DNA from: Microbacterium proteolyticum | GTDB taxonomy: Bacteria > Actinomycetota > Actinomycetes > Actinomycetales > Microbacteriaceae | Direction: 5' to 3' | Assembly: GCF_030818075.1 (NCBI RefSeq) | Contig: NZ_JAUSZZ010000001.1 | Location: 2,294,001 to 2,358,000 of the forward strand | Length of the DNA stretch: 64,000 nt | Part shown: positions 18,852 through 28,526 of the stretch, piece after piece | Numbering within the stretch: the stretch's first letter is position 1 | Layout of the letters: each line of letters begins with the position of its first letter | Made by a program: the position numbers and the translations under genes | Notes under the pieces: generated by a model | Told to the model about the DNA's origin: nothing | Database searches by the model: none | What the model saw: the letters and a program-made list of their open reading frames with translations, nothing else

Positions 18852-19688
18852 TTACGCCCGCGAACCCGTGTGCGCCTGCTCGGGCTCCGCGACGGTGTGG
18901 TGCCGGCCGATGGGGATGACCATGGGACGCCCGGTCAGTGGATCCGGTACCACGCGGCTGTCGAGGCCGAAGACGCTTCGCACCGTCTCTTCGGTGAGGA
19001 CCTCGGCGGGATCTCCCGCCGCGATCACCTCGCCTTGCGCCATGGCGACGAGGTGGTCGGCGTAGCGCGCCGCGAGGTTGAGGTCGTGCAGCACCATGGC
19101 GACCGTCGTGCCCCGCTCGCGGTTGAGGTCGGTCAGCAGGTCGAGCACGTCGATCTGGTGGCTGATGTCGAGGAACGTGGTGGGCTCGTCGAGCAGCAGC
19201 ACGTCGGTCTCCTGCGCCAGAGCCATGGCGATCCACACGCGCTGGCGCTGCCCACCGCTCAGCTCGTCCACCGGACGATCGGCCAGGTGCGTGACGTCGG
19301 TCGCCTCGAGGGCTCGGGCGACGGCGGTGTCGTCGGCGCTCGTCCACCGCGACAGGGCACCCTGGTGGGGGTGTCGGCCCCGGCTGACGAGGTCGGAGAC
19401 GGCGATGCCGTCGGGGGCGATCGGCGACTGCGGCAGCAGGCCGAGCACGCGTGCGACCTGCTTGGTCGGGAGGCGGTGGATGACTTTGCCGTCGAGCAGC
19501 ACCTGACCGGACGACGGGGTGAGCAGTCGCGCCATCGCCTTCAGCAGCGTCGACTTGCCGCATGCGTTGGCGCCGACGATGGTGGTCACTCGGCCCGCGG
19601 GGATTCGCAGGTCGAGGGAATCGACGATGGTCCGGTCGCCGTAGCCGAGGGTGACGCCCTCGGCCGCCAGGGAGCGCTCGATGGTCAT
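18852..19688 (-). CDS. Iron-siderophore ABC transporter ATP-binding protein (FepC-like)
   Basis: ABC ATPase of 278 aa for ferric siderophore uptake. Walker A is GANACGKST near residues 37-45. Signature LSGGQRQRVWIAMALAQ, Walker B VLLLDEPTTFLD and MVLHDLNLAARYADHLVAM are all of the FepC/FhuC/BtuD type. Its ATG overlaps the preceding permease stop by 4 nt. The Walker A Ala-Cys pair (NACGKS) is usual for this subfamily. Last gene of the minus-strand iron operon. Confidence 0.94.
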   Translation of the reverse strand: MTIERSLAAEGVTLGYGDRTIVDSLDLRIPAGRVTTIVGANACGKSTLLKAMARLLTPSSGQVLLDGKVIHRLPTKQVARVLGLLPQSPIAPDGIAVSDLVSRGRHPHQGALSRWTSADDTAVARALEATDVTHLADRPVDELSGGQRQRVWIAMALAQETDVLLLDEPTTFLDISHQIDVLDLLTDLNRERGTTVAMVLHDLNLAARYADHLVAMAQGEVIAAGDPAEVLTEETVRSVFGLDSRVVPDPLTGRPMVIPIGRHHTVAEPEQAHTGSRA

Positions 19689-20746
19689 AGCGTGGTTCCT
19701 CCGGATCGACTGCTTCGCACGAGCAGGTAGATGAGATAGGGAGCGCCCAGCACGCCCGTGATGACGCCCACCGGCAGCCGTGTACCGAAGGCGAACTGGG
19801 CGCAGTAGTCGGCCACGAGCACCAGGAGTGCCCCCACGAGGCCCGCCGGCAGCACGGGGGAGCCGACCGGGCCGAGCAGGCGCACGGCGATGGGGCCGGC
19901 GAGGAACGACACGAACGCGATGGGGCCGGCGGCGGCCGTGCCGAAGGCGAGCAGACCGACGGCCGCGACGATCAGCAGCATCCGGCTGCGCTCGACGGGG
20001 AGGCCGACGGCCGCGGCCGTCTCGTCGCCCATGCGCAGGATCTCGAGACGTCGCGCGAGCACCAGGAGGACGGGTGCGAGCACGAACACGGCCCCTGCCA
20101 CGGGCAGCGCGCGGTCCCAGGTGGCGTCGTTGAGGTTGCCGGTGATCCAGCGCATGGCGGCGGGGAGGTCCCATTCGGCCGCGCGTGAGATGACGTACGA
20201 GACGACGGCCTGGCACATGGCGGCGACGCCGATGCCCACGAGGATGAGCCGCGCCCCGGAGCCGCCCTTGCGGTAGGCGAGAAGGTAGATCGACAGGGCC
20301 ACGGCGAGGGCGGCGGCCATCGCCATGACCGACACGGCGGTCTCGCCGACACCGAGCACGACGATGCCGATCACGGCGGCGGCGCTGGCGCCGGTGTTGA
20401 TGCCGATGACGTCGGGGCTTGCGAGGGCATTGCGGAGCATCGACTGGAACACGACTCCGCCCATGCCGAAACACAGGCCGGTCAACAGGCCCGTGACGGC
20501 GCGCGGCAGGCGCAGCTCGCCGACGGTGAAGGACGCGCCGGGCACACGCTGACCGGTCAACACGCCCCAGACCTCGGCGGGGGAGTACGCGGTCTGACCG
20601 AGCATGAGCGAGAGGGCGAAGGCGATCACGACGGCCGCGGCCAGGATGCCGGTGACCACCGCCCACCGCGTGCGGCGGCGGCGGCGCCCTGCCCGCACGA
20701 GGGTCACGGCGTCGACCGCGGGTGCCGAGAGGACGTCGGTGCTCAC
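19685..20746 (-). CDS. FecCD-family iron-siderophore permease (second subunit)
   Basis: Integral membrane subunit of 353 aa, with about nine to ten helices. GGVVFQSMLRNALASPDVIGINTGASAAAVIG is the characteristic FecCD cytoplasmic loop, and GPIAFVSFLAGPIAVRLLG near the C-terminus is also conserved. The first 35 residues are Arg-rich and cytosolic. The GTG at 20746 overlaps the stop of the first permease gene (GTGA), which sets the start; an 87-codon upstream extension is Arg-rich and spurious. It pairs with the product of 20743-21789 to form the channel. Confidence 0.94.
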   Translation of the reverse strand: MSTDVLSAPAVDAVTLVRAGRRRRRTRWAVVTGILAAAVVIAFALSLMLGQTAYSPAEVWGVLTGQRVPGASFTVGELRLPRAVTGLLTGLCFGMGGVVFQSMLRNALASPDVIGINTGASAAAVIGIVVLGVGETAVSVMAMAAALAVALSIYLLAYRKGGSGARLILVGIGVAAMCQAVVSYVISRAAEWDLPAAMRWITGNLNDATWDRALPVAGAVFVLAPVLLVLARRLEILRMGDETAAAVGLPVERSRMLLIVAAVGLLAFGTAAAGPIAFVSFLAGPIAVRLLGPVGSPVLPAGLVGALLVLVADYCAQFAFGTRLPVGVITGVLGAPYLIYLLVRSSRSGGTTL

Positions 20747-21789
20747 AGGGCCCTCATCTTCTGGCGGCGCACGAGGGCGATGAAGAACGGCGCTCCGATC
20801 AGAGCGGTGACGATGCCGACCTCGATCTCTTCGGGACGTGCGATGACACGGCCCACGACGTCGGAGACCGTGAGCAGGATGGCGCCGCCGGCGGCGGACA
20901 CGGGCAGGAGCCAGCGGTGATCGACGCCGACGATGAGCCGGCAGATGTGGGGGACGACGAGACCGACGAAACCGATCGGGCCGGCGACGGCGGTGGCCGC
21001 GCCGCACAGGATGACGGCTCCCGCGGATGCGGTCAGGCGTGCGGTGCGCACGCGGGCGCCCAGGCCCGCGGCGAGCTCGTCGCCGAGGGCGAGGGTGTTC
21101 AGCGCGGACGCGCTCAGCAGGCAGATCACGAATCCCACGACGAGGAAGGGGAGCACCTGACCGATCGTGTCGGGGGTCGCGCCTCCGACACCGCCCACCT
21201 GCCAGAACCGGAAGACGCTCATCACGTTGATCCGGGGCAGCAGGATGGCGCTGATGAGCGAGCTGAAGGCGACCGCGGTGACCGCGCCCGCCAGCGCGAG
21301 CCGCAGCGGGGTCGGGCCTCCGCGGCCGAGGGAACCGATCGCGTAGACGAAGACGGCTGCGGCGCCCGCACCGATCATGCCGGTCCAGATGTAGGCCGAG
21401 GCCGAGCTGAGGCCGAAGAACGCGATACCGGTGACGATCGCGAGCGACGCGCCGCCGTTGATACCGAGGATCTGCGGGTCGGCGAGCGGATTGCGGGTGG
21501 CTCCCTGCAGCACGGCTCCGGCGACCGCGAGGGCGGCGCCGACGAGCATGGCCAGGATCGTGCGCGGCACGCGCTTGCCGACCGCGGCCGCCGACGCGGT
21601 ATCGGTCGACCCGGTCAGGCCCGCCCAGATGTCGGCGAACGCGACGTCGCGCGCGCCGAAGGTGACCGAGAGCACTCCGGCGAGAAGAAGGGCCGCCACG
21701 AGCACGACGAGCCAGAGCACGCGTCGCCGCCCCCGGGCACGCGAGCGCGTGACGCCGGGGGCGGTCGAGGCCGGAGCGAGAACGGTCAT
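20743..21789 (-). CDS. FecCD-family iron-siderophore permease (first subunit)
   Basis: Integral membrane subunit of 348 aa. It has the FecCD signatures GAVLQGATRNPLADPQILGINGGAS and GPIGFVGLVVPHICRLIVG, with a membrane-spanning start at VLWLVVLVAALLLAGVLS. Together with the second permease it forms a heterodimer energised by the ATPase at 18852-19688 and fed by the lipoprotein at 21815-22852. It starts 25 nt after the binding-protein gene. Confidence 0.94.
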   Translation of the reverse strand: MTVLAPASTAPGVTRSRARGRRRVLWLVVLVAALLLAGVLSVTFGARDVAFADIWAGLTGSTDTASAAAVGKRVPRTILAMLVGAALAVAGAVLQGATRNPLADPQILGINGGASLAIVTGIAFFGLSSASAYIWTGMIGAGAAAVFVYAIGSLGRGGPTPLRLALAGAVTAVAFSSLISAILLPRINVMSVFRFWQVGGVGGATPDTIGQVLPFLVVGFVICLLSASALNTLALGDELAAGLGARVRTARLTASAGAVILCGAATAVAGPIGFVGLVVPHICRLIVGVDHRWLLPVSAAGGAILLTVSDVVGRVIARPEEIEVGIVTALIGAPFFIALVRRQKMRAL

Positions 21790-21814
21790 CGCACCGAGGA
21801 GTGCCGCTGCGGCA

Positions 21815-22852
21815 TCAGGAGCCGGCCTTCTCCGAGGCGGCGCCGACCAGGTCGATGTACTCGTCGCCGTAGGAGGTGCCGATCGACAGCGGGCTGGGGT
21901 TGGCCGCTGCGGCGATGGTGGTGTCGTCGGTCAGGGTGGCGAAGGCCCCGGACTTGATGGCCGGGATGCGCGACCACAGCGGGTCGGCCTGCAGCTGAGC
22001 GAGCAGCTCGGGCGTGCCGTAGCCGACGATGACATCGACATCGGAGAAGGTCTCGATGTTCTCGGTGCTCTGCGTGAACCAGAAGGTCGCGGCATCCTTG
22101 CTGGACTCCTCGACGGCCGACGACGGGGTGAGCCCGAGCTCGGTGAGGTACGCCGCGCGCGGGTCGAGCGTCGAGTAGTAGCCCAGCGTGCTGAGGTCGG
22201 TCGGATCGAGGTAGGTGAACAGCGTCTTCTTACCCGCGAGGGCGGGGTACTTCGCGGACGCATCGGTGACGTGCTGCTCGAGGTCGGCGATGAGCTCCTC
22301 CGCCTGCTCCTCGCGGCCGAGGGCCTTGGCATCCGTCAGGGTCATCTCCTGCCACGAGGTGCCCCAGGCGACCTCGGGGAACGCCACGACGGGGGCGATC
22401 TTGCTGAGGGTGTCGTATTGCTCCTGCGTCATGCCGGAGTAGGCGCCCAGGATGACATCGGGCTGCGCGTCGGCGATGGCCTCGTAGTCGAAGCCGTCGG
22501 TCTCGTCCATGAGGGTCGGGGTTTCGGCGCCCAGCTCGTCAAGCTTGTCCTTGACCCAGGGGAGCAGGCCGTCGCCGTCCTCATCGCCCCAGGTGACCTT
22601 CGGCATGGCGACCGGCACGACGCCGAGGGCGAGGGCGGCCTCCTGGTTACCCCAGCTGACGGTGACGACGCGCTCGGGCTGGGCCTCGATGGTCGTCTCG
22701 CCGAAGGCGTGGTCGATCGTCACCGGGAAGGAGCCGCCGGCGGACTCGGTCGAGCCCTCCTCGGCGCCCGGTGCGGCGGAGGTGCCGGCGCAGCCGGTGA
22801 GGACGAGGGCGGAACCGGCGGCGAGGGCCGCCAGAGCGCGGAATCGGGACAC
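21815..22852 (-). CDS. Iron-siderophore binding lipoprotein
   Basis: Extracellular substrate-binding lipoprotein of 345 aa, class III (FepB/FhuD fold). The signal peptide MSRFRALAALAAGSALVLTGC ends in a lipobox with the lipidated Cys at residue 21. The mature protein has PERVVTVSWGNQEAALALG and DYEAIADAQPDVILGAYSGMTQEQYDTLSKIAPVVAFP, the conserved lobe of ferric-siderophore binders. The start is GTG 22852, with AGGAGG 7 nt upstream. First gene of the operon. The iron box at 22870-22888 lies 17 nt before it, so iron repression is predicted. Confidence 0.94.
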   Translation of the reverse strand: MSRFRALAALAAGSALVLTGCAGTSAAPGAEEGSTESAGGSFPVTIDHAFGETTIEAQPERVVTVSWGNQEAALALGVVPVAMPKVTWGDEDGDGLLPWVKDKLDELGAETPTLMDETDGFDYEAIADAQPDVILGAYSGMTQEQYDTLSKIAPVVAFPEVAWGTSWQEMTLTDAKALGREEQAEELIADLEQHVTDASAKYPALAGKKTLFTYLDPTDLSTLGYYSTLDPRAAYLTELGLTPSSAVEESSKDAATFWFTQSTENIETFSDVDVIVGYGTPELLAQLQADPLWSRIPAIKSGAFATLTDDTTIAAAANPSPLSIGTSYGDEYIDLVGAASEKAGS

Positions 22853-22869
22853 GAAGAGCCTCCTGCGTG

Positions 22870-22888
22870 TTAGGTAAGGATAGGCTTA
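22870..22888 (-). promoter_or_regulatory. DtxR/IdeR-like iron box of the siderophore importer
   Basis: TTAGGTAAGGATAGGCTTA matches TWAGGTWAGSCTWACCTWA at 16 of 19 positions. A weaker match of about 12 of 19 begins inside it (TTAGTTTAGGTCAG), so two repressor dimers could bind. It precedes the binding-protein gene. Confidence 0.8.
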
Positions 22889-23079
22889 GTTTAGGTCAGT
22901 CATCGGGTGAGAAAGCAAACCCGGATGACGGGGACCCAGGTGATCGTCTCGGCGTCGAGGTAACGGCATCCGGGGTATTCGTCGACCCCGCTGTCGGTGG
23001 GCATGCAGATGCGCGTCTTATACTGGGTGGCTGGCCAATCTCTGGCCGTTCTCCATCCCCGACTGAACGGACGTTCGCT

Positions 23080-24678
23080 GTGCTCGCCGTGCACGACCTC
23101 GAGATCCGCGTGGGCGCCCGCGTGCTCATGTCCGACGTGGCGTTCCGCGTCTCCGACGGCGACAAGATCGGCCTCGTCGGGCGCAACGGTGCGGGCAAGA
23201 CGACCCTGACCAAGGTGCTCGCCGGCGATCTGCTGCCCTCGAACGGCGGCGTCGACCGGTCGGGCGAGCTCGGCTACCTGCCGCAGGACCCGCGCTCGGG
23301 AGACCCCGAGATGCTCGCGCGCACGCGCATCCTCGACGCCCGCGGGCTCGGTTCGCTCGCCCTGGGCATGCACGAGGCGTCGCTGGCGATGGCCGACGAC
23401 GACGCCGCGGTGGCGGCGAAGGCGATGAAGAAGTACGCCCGTCTCACCGAGCAGTTCGAGGCGGCCGGTGGGTACGCGGCCGAGGCCGAGGCGGCATCCA
23501 TCGCCCACAACCTCTCCCTCCCCGACCGCATCCTCGATCAGCCGCTGAAGACCCTCTCGGGTGGACAGCGGCGCCGCATCGAGCTCGCGCGCATCCTCTT
23601 CTCCGACGCGCAGACGATGATCCTCGACGAGCCGACCAACCACCTCGACGCCGACAGCGTCGTGTGGCTGCGCGAGTTCCTCAAGGGCTACAAGGGCGGG
23701 CTCATCGTCATCTCGCACGATGTCGAGCTCGTCGGCGAGACGGTCAACCGGGTCTTCTACCTCGATGCCAACCGCCAGGTCATCGACGTCTACAACATGA
23801 ACTGGAAGAACTACCTGCGCCAGCGGGTGGCCGACGAGGAGCGCCGCAAGAAGGAGCGCGCCAACGTCGAGAAGAAGGCCACCGCTCTGCAGCTGCAGGC
23901 CGCGCGCTTCGGCGCCAAGGCGTCGAAGGCCGCCGCGGCGCACCAGATGGTCGCCCGTGCCGAGAAGATGCTCTCGGGCCTGGATGACGTGCGTCAGGAC
24001 GAGCGGGTCGCCAAGCTCCGCTTCCCCAAGCCCGCGCCGTGCGGCAAGACGCCCCTCATGGCATCCGGCCTGTCGAAGTCGTACGGGTCGCTGGAGATCT
24101 TCACCGACGTCGACCTCGCGATCGACCGCGGCTCGCGCGTCGTCATCCTGGGTCTGAACGGTGCGGGTAAGACGACGCTGCTGCGCATCCTCGCGGGCGT
24201 CGACAAGCCCGACACCGGTCAGCTCGAGCCCGGTCACGGCCTGAAGATCGGCTACTACGCGCAGGAGCACGAGAATCTCGACGTGCACCGCTCGGTGCTC
24301 GACAACATGATGTCGGCGGCGCCGCACATCACCGCCACCGAGGCACGCAAGGTGCTGGGCTCGTTCCTGTTTGTCGGCGACGACGTGCTCAAGCCCGCGG
24401 GTGTGCTCTCGGGCGGCGAGAAGACGCGTCTGTCGCTCGCGACGCTCGTGGTGTCGTCGGCCAACATGCTGCTGCTCGACGAGCCCACCAACAACCTCGA
24501 CCCCGCCTCGCGCGAGGAGATCCTCGGCGCGCTGGCGCACTACGAGGGTGCCGTCGTGCTCGTCTCGCACGACGAGGGTGCTGTCGAGGCGCTGAACCCT
24601 GAGCGCGTGCTCATCCTCCCCGACGGCGTGGAAGACATCTGGGGCCGCGACTACGCGGACCTGATCACCCTGGCGTAG
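23080..24678 (+). CDS. ABC-F family ATP-binding protein
   Basis: Soluble protein of 532 aa with two ABC ATPase domains and no membrane segment. ABC-F proteins act on the ribosome in translation or antibiotic protection. Domain 1 has GRNGAGKTT (about residue 36) and LSGGQRRRIELARIL; domain 2 has GLNGAGKTT and LSGGEKTRLSLATLV. A Lys/Arg-rich linker with RRKKERANVEKKATALQLQ joins them. Both ATPase domains carry the DEPTNHLD or DEPTNNLD Walker B. The GTG start at 23080 matches the usual N-terminus; the 71-codon upstream extension is spurious. Whether it confers resistance cannot be told. Confidence 0.93.
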   Translation: MLAVHDLEIRVGARVLMSDVAFRVSDGDKIGLVGRNGAGKTTLTKVLAGDLLPSNGGVDRSGELGYLPQDPRSGDPEMLARTRILDARGLGSLALGMHEASLAMADDDAAVAAKAMKKYARLTEQFEAAGGYAAEAEAASIAHNLSLPDRILDQPLKTLSGGQRRRIELARILFSDAQTMILDEPTNHLDADSVVWLREFLKGYKGGLIVISHDVELVGETVNRVFYLDANRQVIDVYNMNWKNYLRQRVADEERRKKERANVEKKATALQLQAARFGAKASKAAAAHQMVARAEKMLSGLDDVRQDERVAKLRFPKPAPCGKTPLMASGLSKSYGSLEIFTDVDLAIDRGSRVVILGLNGAGKTTLLRILAGVDKPDTGQLEPGHGLKIGYYAQEHENLDVHRSVLDNMMSAAPHITATEARKVLGSFLFVGDDVLKPAGVLSGGEKTRLSLATLVVSSANMLLLDEPTNNLDPASREEILGALAHYEGAVVLVSHDEGAVEALNPERVLILPDGVEDIWGRDYADLITLA

Positions 24679-24689
24679 GGCGCCGGGCC

Positions 24690-25823
24690 TCAGCCCAGCG
24701 ACACCCACTCGCGGTGTTCGGTGAACGCGCGGATCCGGTCGTCGTCCGGCTCCACGCCGAAGCCGGGTGACGTCGGGATCGCGATGAACCCCTCCTCGTC
24801 GAGCGTGATCGGGTCGGTGATGTCTTCTCGGTAGAAGCGGTCGGATGCCGAGATGTCGCCCGTGAGCGTGAAGCCGGGCAGGCCCGCCAGGGCGGCGTTC
24901 GCCGCTCGTCCGATGCCCGTCTCGAGCATCCCCCCGCACCACACGGGAACCCCGTGCGCTCGCGCGACGTCGTGCACGCGACGCGCCTCGACATAGCCGC
25001 CGACGCGGCCCGGCTTGACGTTGACGACCGAGGTGGCGCCGAGCGCGATGGCATCCGCCGCCGACTCGGCCGACACGATCGACTCATCCAGGCACACCGG
25101 GGTGCGCAGTTCGCGGGCCAGCACGGCGTGCTGGCGCAGATCCTCATCGCCGAGCGGCTGCTCGATCAGGAGCAGGTCGAAGGGGTCGAGTCGGCGCAGA
25201 TGCGCGGCGTCACCCAATCGGTAGGCGGTGTTGGCGTCGACCTGGAGCGGAATGTCGCCGAAGCGTTCGCGGACGGCGCGGACGGGCTCGACGTCCCACC
25301 CCGGCTCGATCTTCAGCTTCACGCGCCGGTATCCCTGGGCGAGATACCCGTCGATCGCGGCGAGCAACGCGGGGATCGAGTCGTGGATGCCGACACTCAC
25401 CCCCGACGGCACGCGATCGGCATCCACTCCCAGCCAAGATGCGAACGAGCGGCCGCTCGCGCGCAGTTGTGCGTCGATCACCGCCATCTCGACCGCGGCC
25501 TTGGCCATGCGGTTGCCGCGGACGTGCTCGAACAGCCCCGCGACGTTCTCGGCGGTGACCTCGTGCCCCTCGGTCTGCGCGGCCACGATGGCCGGGGCGA
25601 GTTCCGTGGCGATGACGTGGCGGGCGCCCTCGAGGAACTCGGACGAGTAGACCGGCCGGGGGAGCGCGACGCACTCGCCCCACCCGATGACGGTGCGGTC
25701 GCCGACGGCGGCTTCGACGCGGACGATCAGGGGGGTGCGTTCGGTCTGGACACCGAAGGACGTGCGGAAAGGGCTCACCAGCGGCAGGCGCAGGGTGAGC
25801 AGGTCGAGAGAAAGCAGGTGCAT
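24690..25823 (-). CDS. menC: OSBS/NSAR-type enolase (o-succinylbenzoate synthase or N-succinylamino acid racemase)
   Basis: Enolase-superfamily protein of 377 aa. It has FRTSFG and the barrel metal/acid-base residues VKLKIEPGWD (Lys-x-Lys), QVDANTAY (Asp), LLIEQPLGDEDL (Glu), VCLDESI (Asp) and NVKPGRVGG (catalytic Lys). This is the MenC type 2 lineage, in which many members racemise N-succinylamino acids rather than make menaquinone. Here it is next to a GNAT transferase and an amino-acid importer and not next to other men genes, so racemase activity is the better inference. Last gene of the operon, 50 nt after the GNAT gene. Confidence 0.85.
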   Translation of the reverse strand: MHLLSLDLLTLRLPLVSPFRTSFGVQTERTPLIVRVEAAVGDRTVIGWGECVALPRPVYSSEFLEGARHVIATELAPAIVAAQTEGHEVTAENVAGLFEHVRGNRMAKAAVEMAVIDAQLRASGRSFASWLGVDADRVPSGVSVGIHDSIPALLAAIDGYLAQGYRRVKLKIEPGWDVEPVRAVRERFGDIPLQVDANTAYRLGDAAHLRRLDPFDLLLIEQPLGDEDLRQHAVLARELRTPVCLDESIVSAESAADAIALGATSVVNVKPGRVGGYVEARRVHDVARAHGVPVWCGGMLETGIGRAANAALAGLPGFTLTGDISASDRFYREDITDPITLDEEGFIAIPTSPGFGVEPDDDRIRAFTEHREWVSLG

Positions 25824-25873
25824 GGTCGTGGTGTCCTCGGGGAGGTGGTCGGTGGGGACGCGCGCGGGCGCGG

Positions 25874-26683
25874 TCAGTCTTTGCGCAGCACGTAGCCGGC
25901 GTTGCGCACGAAGCCGTCGATGCGCCACCCCTCGGAAAGGGCGCCGGCGAGCACCTCGCGCACGGCGAGACGCCATCGGTGGGCGCGGCGAGGGTCGATG
26001 ACGCGGAGGCCCTCGATGTCGGCGGGCACGTGGACGATACGTTCGCCGCGGGACGGCAGCGCCGTCACGACGGGCAGACCGTCGGCATCGTCGAGGGCTG
26101 CGGGGGCGACGGTGTTCGCCGCGGGGGCCCGCGGCGCATCCAGCTCCCACCGCACCTCGAGTCGGTCGCTCGGCTCGCCGAGGTTCACGGCATCCTGCAT
26201 CGGACCGTACAGGTCGGGCAGGTACGCGACGCCCTGCGCCCCCAGACGCGTGAGGTTGAAGTGGGCGTTGCGGCGCACCAGCGGGTCGAACGTCCAGGTG
26301 ATGGCGGCGACTCCGCGCTCCAGAGCCCAGTCCCGCTGCTGCAGTTTCAGGGCGAGACCGATGCCGCGGCCCGAGGTGCCGGGGCGCGTCGCGGCAACGT
26401 GCGAATGCAGGCGCGTCGGATCATCGGCGTGCAGGAACCCGGCGCACACTCCCGCGATGCCGTCGGCGTCTTCGGCGATCGCGACGTGGTTGCCCGTGTG
26501 GGCCAGGGCGACGAGCAGCCCGACGCTCGCGATGCGGTTGTCGGGCCCCCACACGTCGTTGACGAGATGTATGGCGGCGCGGGCCCCCTCGGCATCCGTC
26601 ACCGGTCGCACGCGCACGGCGGCGCGTTCCGCCGCCGAGGCGGCCGACGGGACGGATCCCGGGGCGACGACCTGGGCGGTCAC
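25874..26683 (-). CDS. GNAT N-acyltransferase (COG3375-like)
   Basis: Predicted acyl-CoA-dependent N-acyltransferase of 269 aa. [26 protein letters not shown] holds the acyl-CoA pyrophosphate-binding motif (GxGxG/A-type). [27 protein letters not shown] is typical of the COG3375 subgroup that neighbours OSBS/NSAR enolases. In Geobacillus-type systems such a GNAT succinylates D-amino acids before the racemase acts; the same role is inferred here. The GTG start at 26683 overlaps the ATPase stop by 4 nt. The acyl donor and acceptor are not determined by the sequence. Confidence 0.82.
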   Translation of the reverse strand: MTAQVVAPGSVPSAASAAERAAVRVRPVTDAEGARAAIHLVNDVWGPDNRIASVGLLVALAHTGNHVAIAEDADGIAGVCAGFLHADDPTRLHSHVAATRPGTSGRGIGLALKLQQRDWALERGVAAITWTFDPLVRRNAHFNLTRLGAQGVAYLPDLYGPMQDAVNLGEPSDRLEVRWELDAPRAPAANTVAPAALDDADGLPVVTALPSRGERIVHVPADIEGLRVIDPRRAHRWRLAVREVLAGALSEGWRIDGFVRNAGYVLRKD

Positions 26684-27450
26684 AGCACGCTCTCGATGAA
26701 GGCGCGCGTGCGTTCGTGCTGCGGCGCGCCGATGACCTGGGCGGGCGCGCCCGCCTCGACCACGACACCGCCGTCCATGAAGACCACGGTGTCGGCGACC
26801 TCGCGGGCGAAGCCGATCTCGTGAGTGACGACGATCATGGTCATGCCGTCTTTCGCCAGGTCGCGCATGACGGCGAGCACGTCGCCGACGAGTTCGGGGT
26901 CGAGTGCCGAGGTCGGTTCGTCGAAGAGCATCAGCTGCGGGTGCATCGCCAGGGCCCGCGCGATGGCGACGCGCTGCTGCTGGCCGCCCGACAGCTGCGC
27001 GGGATAGTGCCCGGCGTAGTCGGCCAACCCCACCCGGTCGAGGAGCTCGCGCGCCTCGCCCTGGGCGATCGCACGACGGACCCCCGCCACGCGCTGGGGC
27101 GCTTCGATGATGTTCTCGAGGGCCGTCATGTGCGGGAACAGGTGGAAGCGCTGGAACACCATGCCGATGTTGCGCCGCTGCGCGGCGACTTCCCTCGGGC
27201 GCATCTCGCGCAGACCGCCGCGGTGCTCGCGGTAGCCGATCAGGTCGCCGTCGACGAGGATGCGCCCGCCGTCGATGGACTCCAGGTGGTTGATGCAGCG
27301 GAGGAACGTCGACTTCCCCGAGCCGGACGGGCCGAGCAGGCACGCGACGCTCCCGCGGTCGACGCGCAGGTCGATGCCGCGCAGGACGTGATGGGTGCCG
27401 AAGCTCTTGCGGACGTTGCGCGCGTCGACGAGGGGGACGGTGGCGGTCAT
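26680..27450 (-). CDS. Polar amino acid ABC transporter ATP-binding protein
   Basis: ABC ATPase of 256 aa of the GlnQ/HisP type. Walker A is GPSGSGKST, the signature [16 protein letters not shown], Walker [13 protein letters not shown], and the switch His is in [27 protein letters not shown] is a GlnQ hallmark. Start ATG 27450 with AAGGAG upstream; ATGA overlap with the permease gene. It energises the permease 27447-28526. Confidence 0.94.
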   Translation of the reverse strand: MTATVPLVDARNVRKSFGTHHVLRGIDLRVDRGSVACLLGPSGSGKSTFLRCINHLESIDGGRILVDGDLIGYREHRGGLREMRPREVAAQRRNIGMVFQRFHLFPHMTALENIIEAPQRVAGVRRAIAQGEARELLDRVGLADYAGHYPAQLSGGQQQRVAIARALAMHPQLMLFDEPTSALDPELVGDVLAVMRDLAKDGMTMIVVTHEIGFAREVADTVVFMDGGVVVEAGAPAQVIGAPQHERTRAFIESVL

Positions 27451-28526
27451 GGGGTGTTCTCCTTCGTCGGATGCGGGGACGACGGGTCGGTCGGTGCGGC
27501 ACCCGGCGACGGTGGCGTCAGGCGGATGGCCGCCGTCAGCGGCCCGGTGGTCGGGGGCACCTCGGTGCCGGCATCCATCCCGCGCGCACGTCGTGCGCGG
27601 GCCACGATGCGGTCGAAGAGCGCGAAGGCCTTCTGCCGGGGCGTCGGGGCGAGGGTGCGACCGACACCACGACCGAACCGCCGCTCGAGGTAGTACTGCG
27701 GGATCGACAGCACCGAGGTGAGGATGAGGTACCACACGGCGACGACCACGAGCAGCTCGACCTGACGCAGGTTCTGCGCCGAGATGTCGGTGGCACGGGT
27801 GTACAGCTCCTGCACCGCGATGAGTTCCAGCAGCGCGCTGTTCTTCAGCATCGAGATGGTCTCGTTGCCCATCGGCGGGATGATCACGCGCATCGCCTGG
27901 GGGAGGACGATGCGCCGGAGGGTGGTCGCCTCGCTCATGCCGAGCGACAGGGCGGCCTCGCGGTTGCCCTTGTCGACGGAGAGGAGACCTGCGCGGACGA
28001 TCTCGGAGGCGTAGGCGGCCTCGTTGAGTCCGAGCGCGAGAACTCCGGCGATGAAGGGGGTGATGACGGTGCTCGTCGGGGCGGAGAAGAGCACCACGTC
28101 GGTGAACGGGATGCCGATCGTGACGTTCTCGAAGAGCAGTCCGAGGTATCCCCAGAACACGATCTGCACGAGCAGAGGCGTGCCGCGGAAGAACCAGGTG
28201 TACAGCCAGGAGAAGGTGCGCAGCACCGGATTCGTCGACAGGCGCGTGACGGCCAGGGCGACGGCCAGGATGATCGCCAGGAGCATCGAGACAGCGGTGA
28301 TGACGACGGTGGTGACGACGCCCTCGAGGATGGGCTGCGCCAGCAGGTACTTCTCGATGACGTCGTGCTGGATGTTGTCGTTGTTCCAGACGGCGGCCGC
28401 GAACGCGGCGAAGACGAGGACGACGGCCGCCGCCGCGACCCAGCGCAGCGGATGCCGCACCGGGGTCGCGACGACGTCGTCGAGCGACGCGGCGCCGGGC
28501 GCCGCCGTCGTCGACGAGGGGGTCAC
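27447..28526 (-). CDS. Polar amino acid ABC transporter permease
   Basis: Membrane subunit of 359 aa, HisMQ/GlnP type. A single helix at about residues 30-50 precedes the BPD core beginning [24 protein letters not shown]. The EAA loop is [28 protein letters not shown], and [20 protein letters not shown] is the usual early motif. An extended basic C-terminal tail of about 50 residues is unusual. The GTG start overlaps the binding-protein stop. With the ATPase and the lipoprotein it forms one importer. Confidence 0.93.
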   Translation of the reverse strand: MTPSSTTAAPGAASLDDVVATPVRHPLRWVAAAAVVLVFAAFAAAVWNNDNIQHDVIEKYLLAQPILEGVVTTVVITAVSMLLAIILAVALAVTRLSTNPVLRTFSWLYTWFFRGTPLLVQIVFWGYLGLLFENVTIGIPFTDVVLFSAPTSTVITPFIAGVLALGLNEAAYASEIVRAGLLSVDKGNREAALSLGMSEATTLRRIVLPQAMRVIIPPMGNETISMLKNSALLELIAVQELYTRATDISAQNLRQVELLVVVAVWYLILTSVLSIPQYYLERRFGRGVGRTLAPTPRQKAFALFDRIVARARRARGMDAGTEVPPTTGPLTAAIRLTPPSPGAAPTDPSSPHPTKENTP

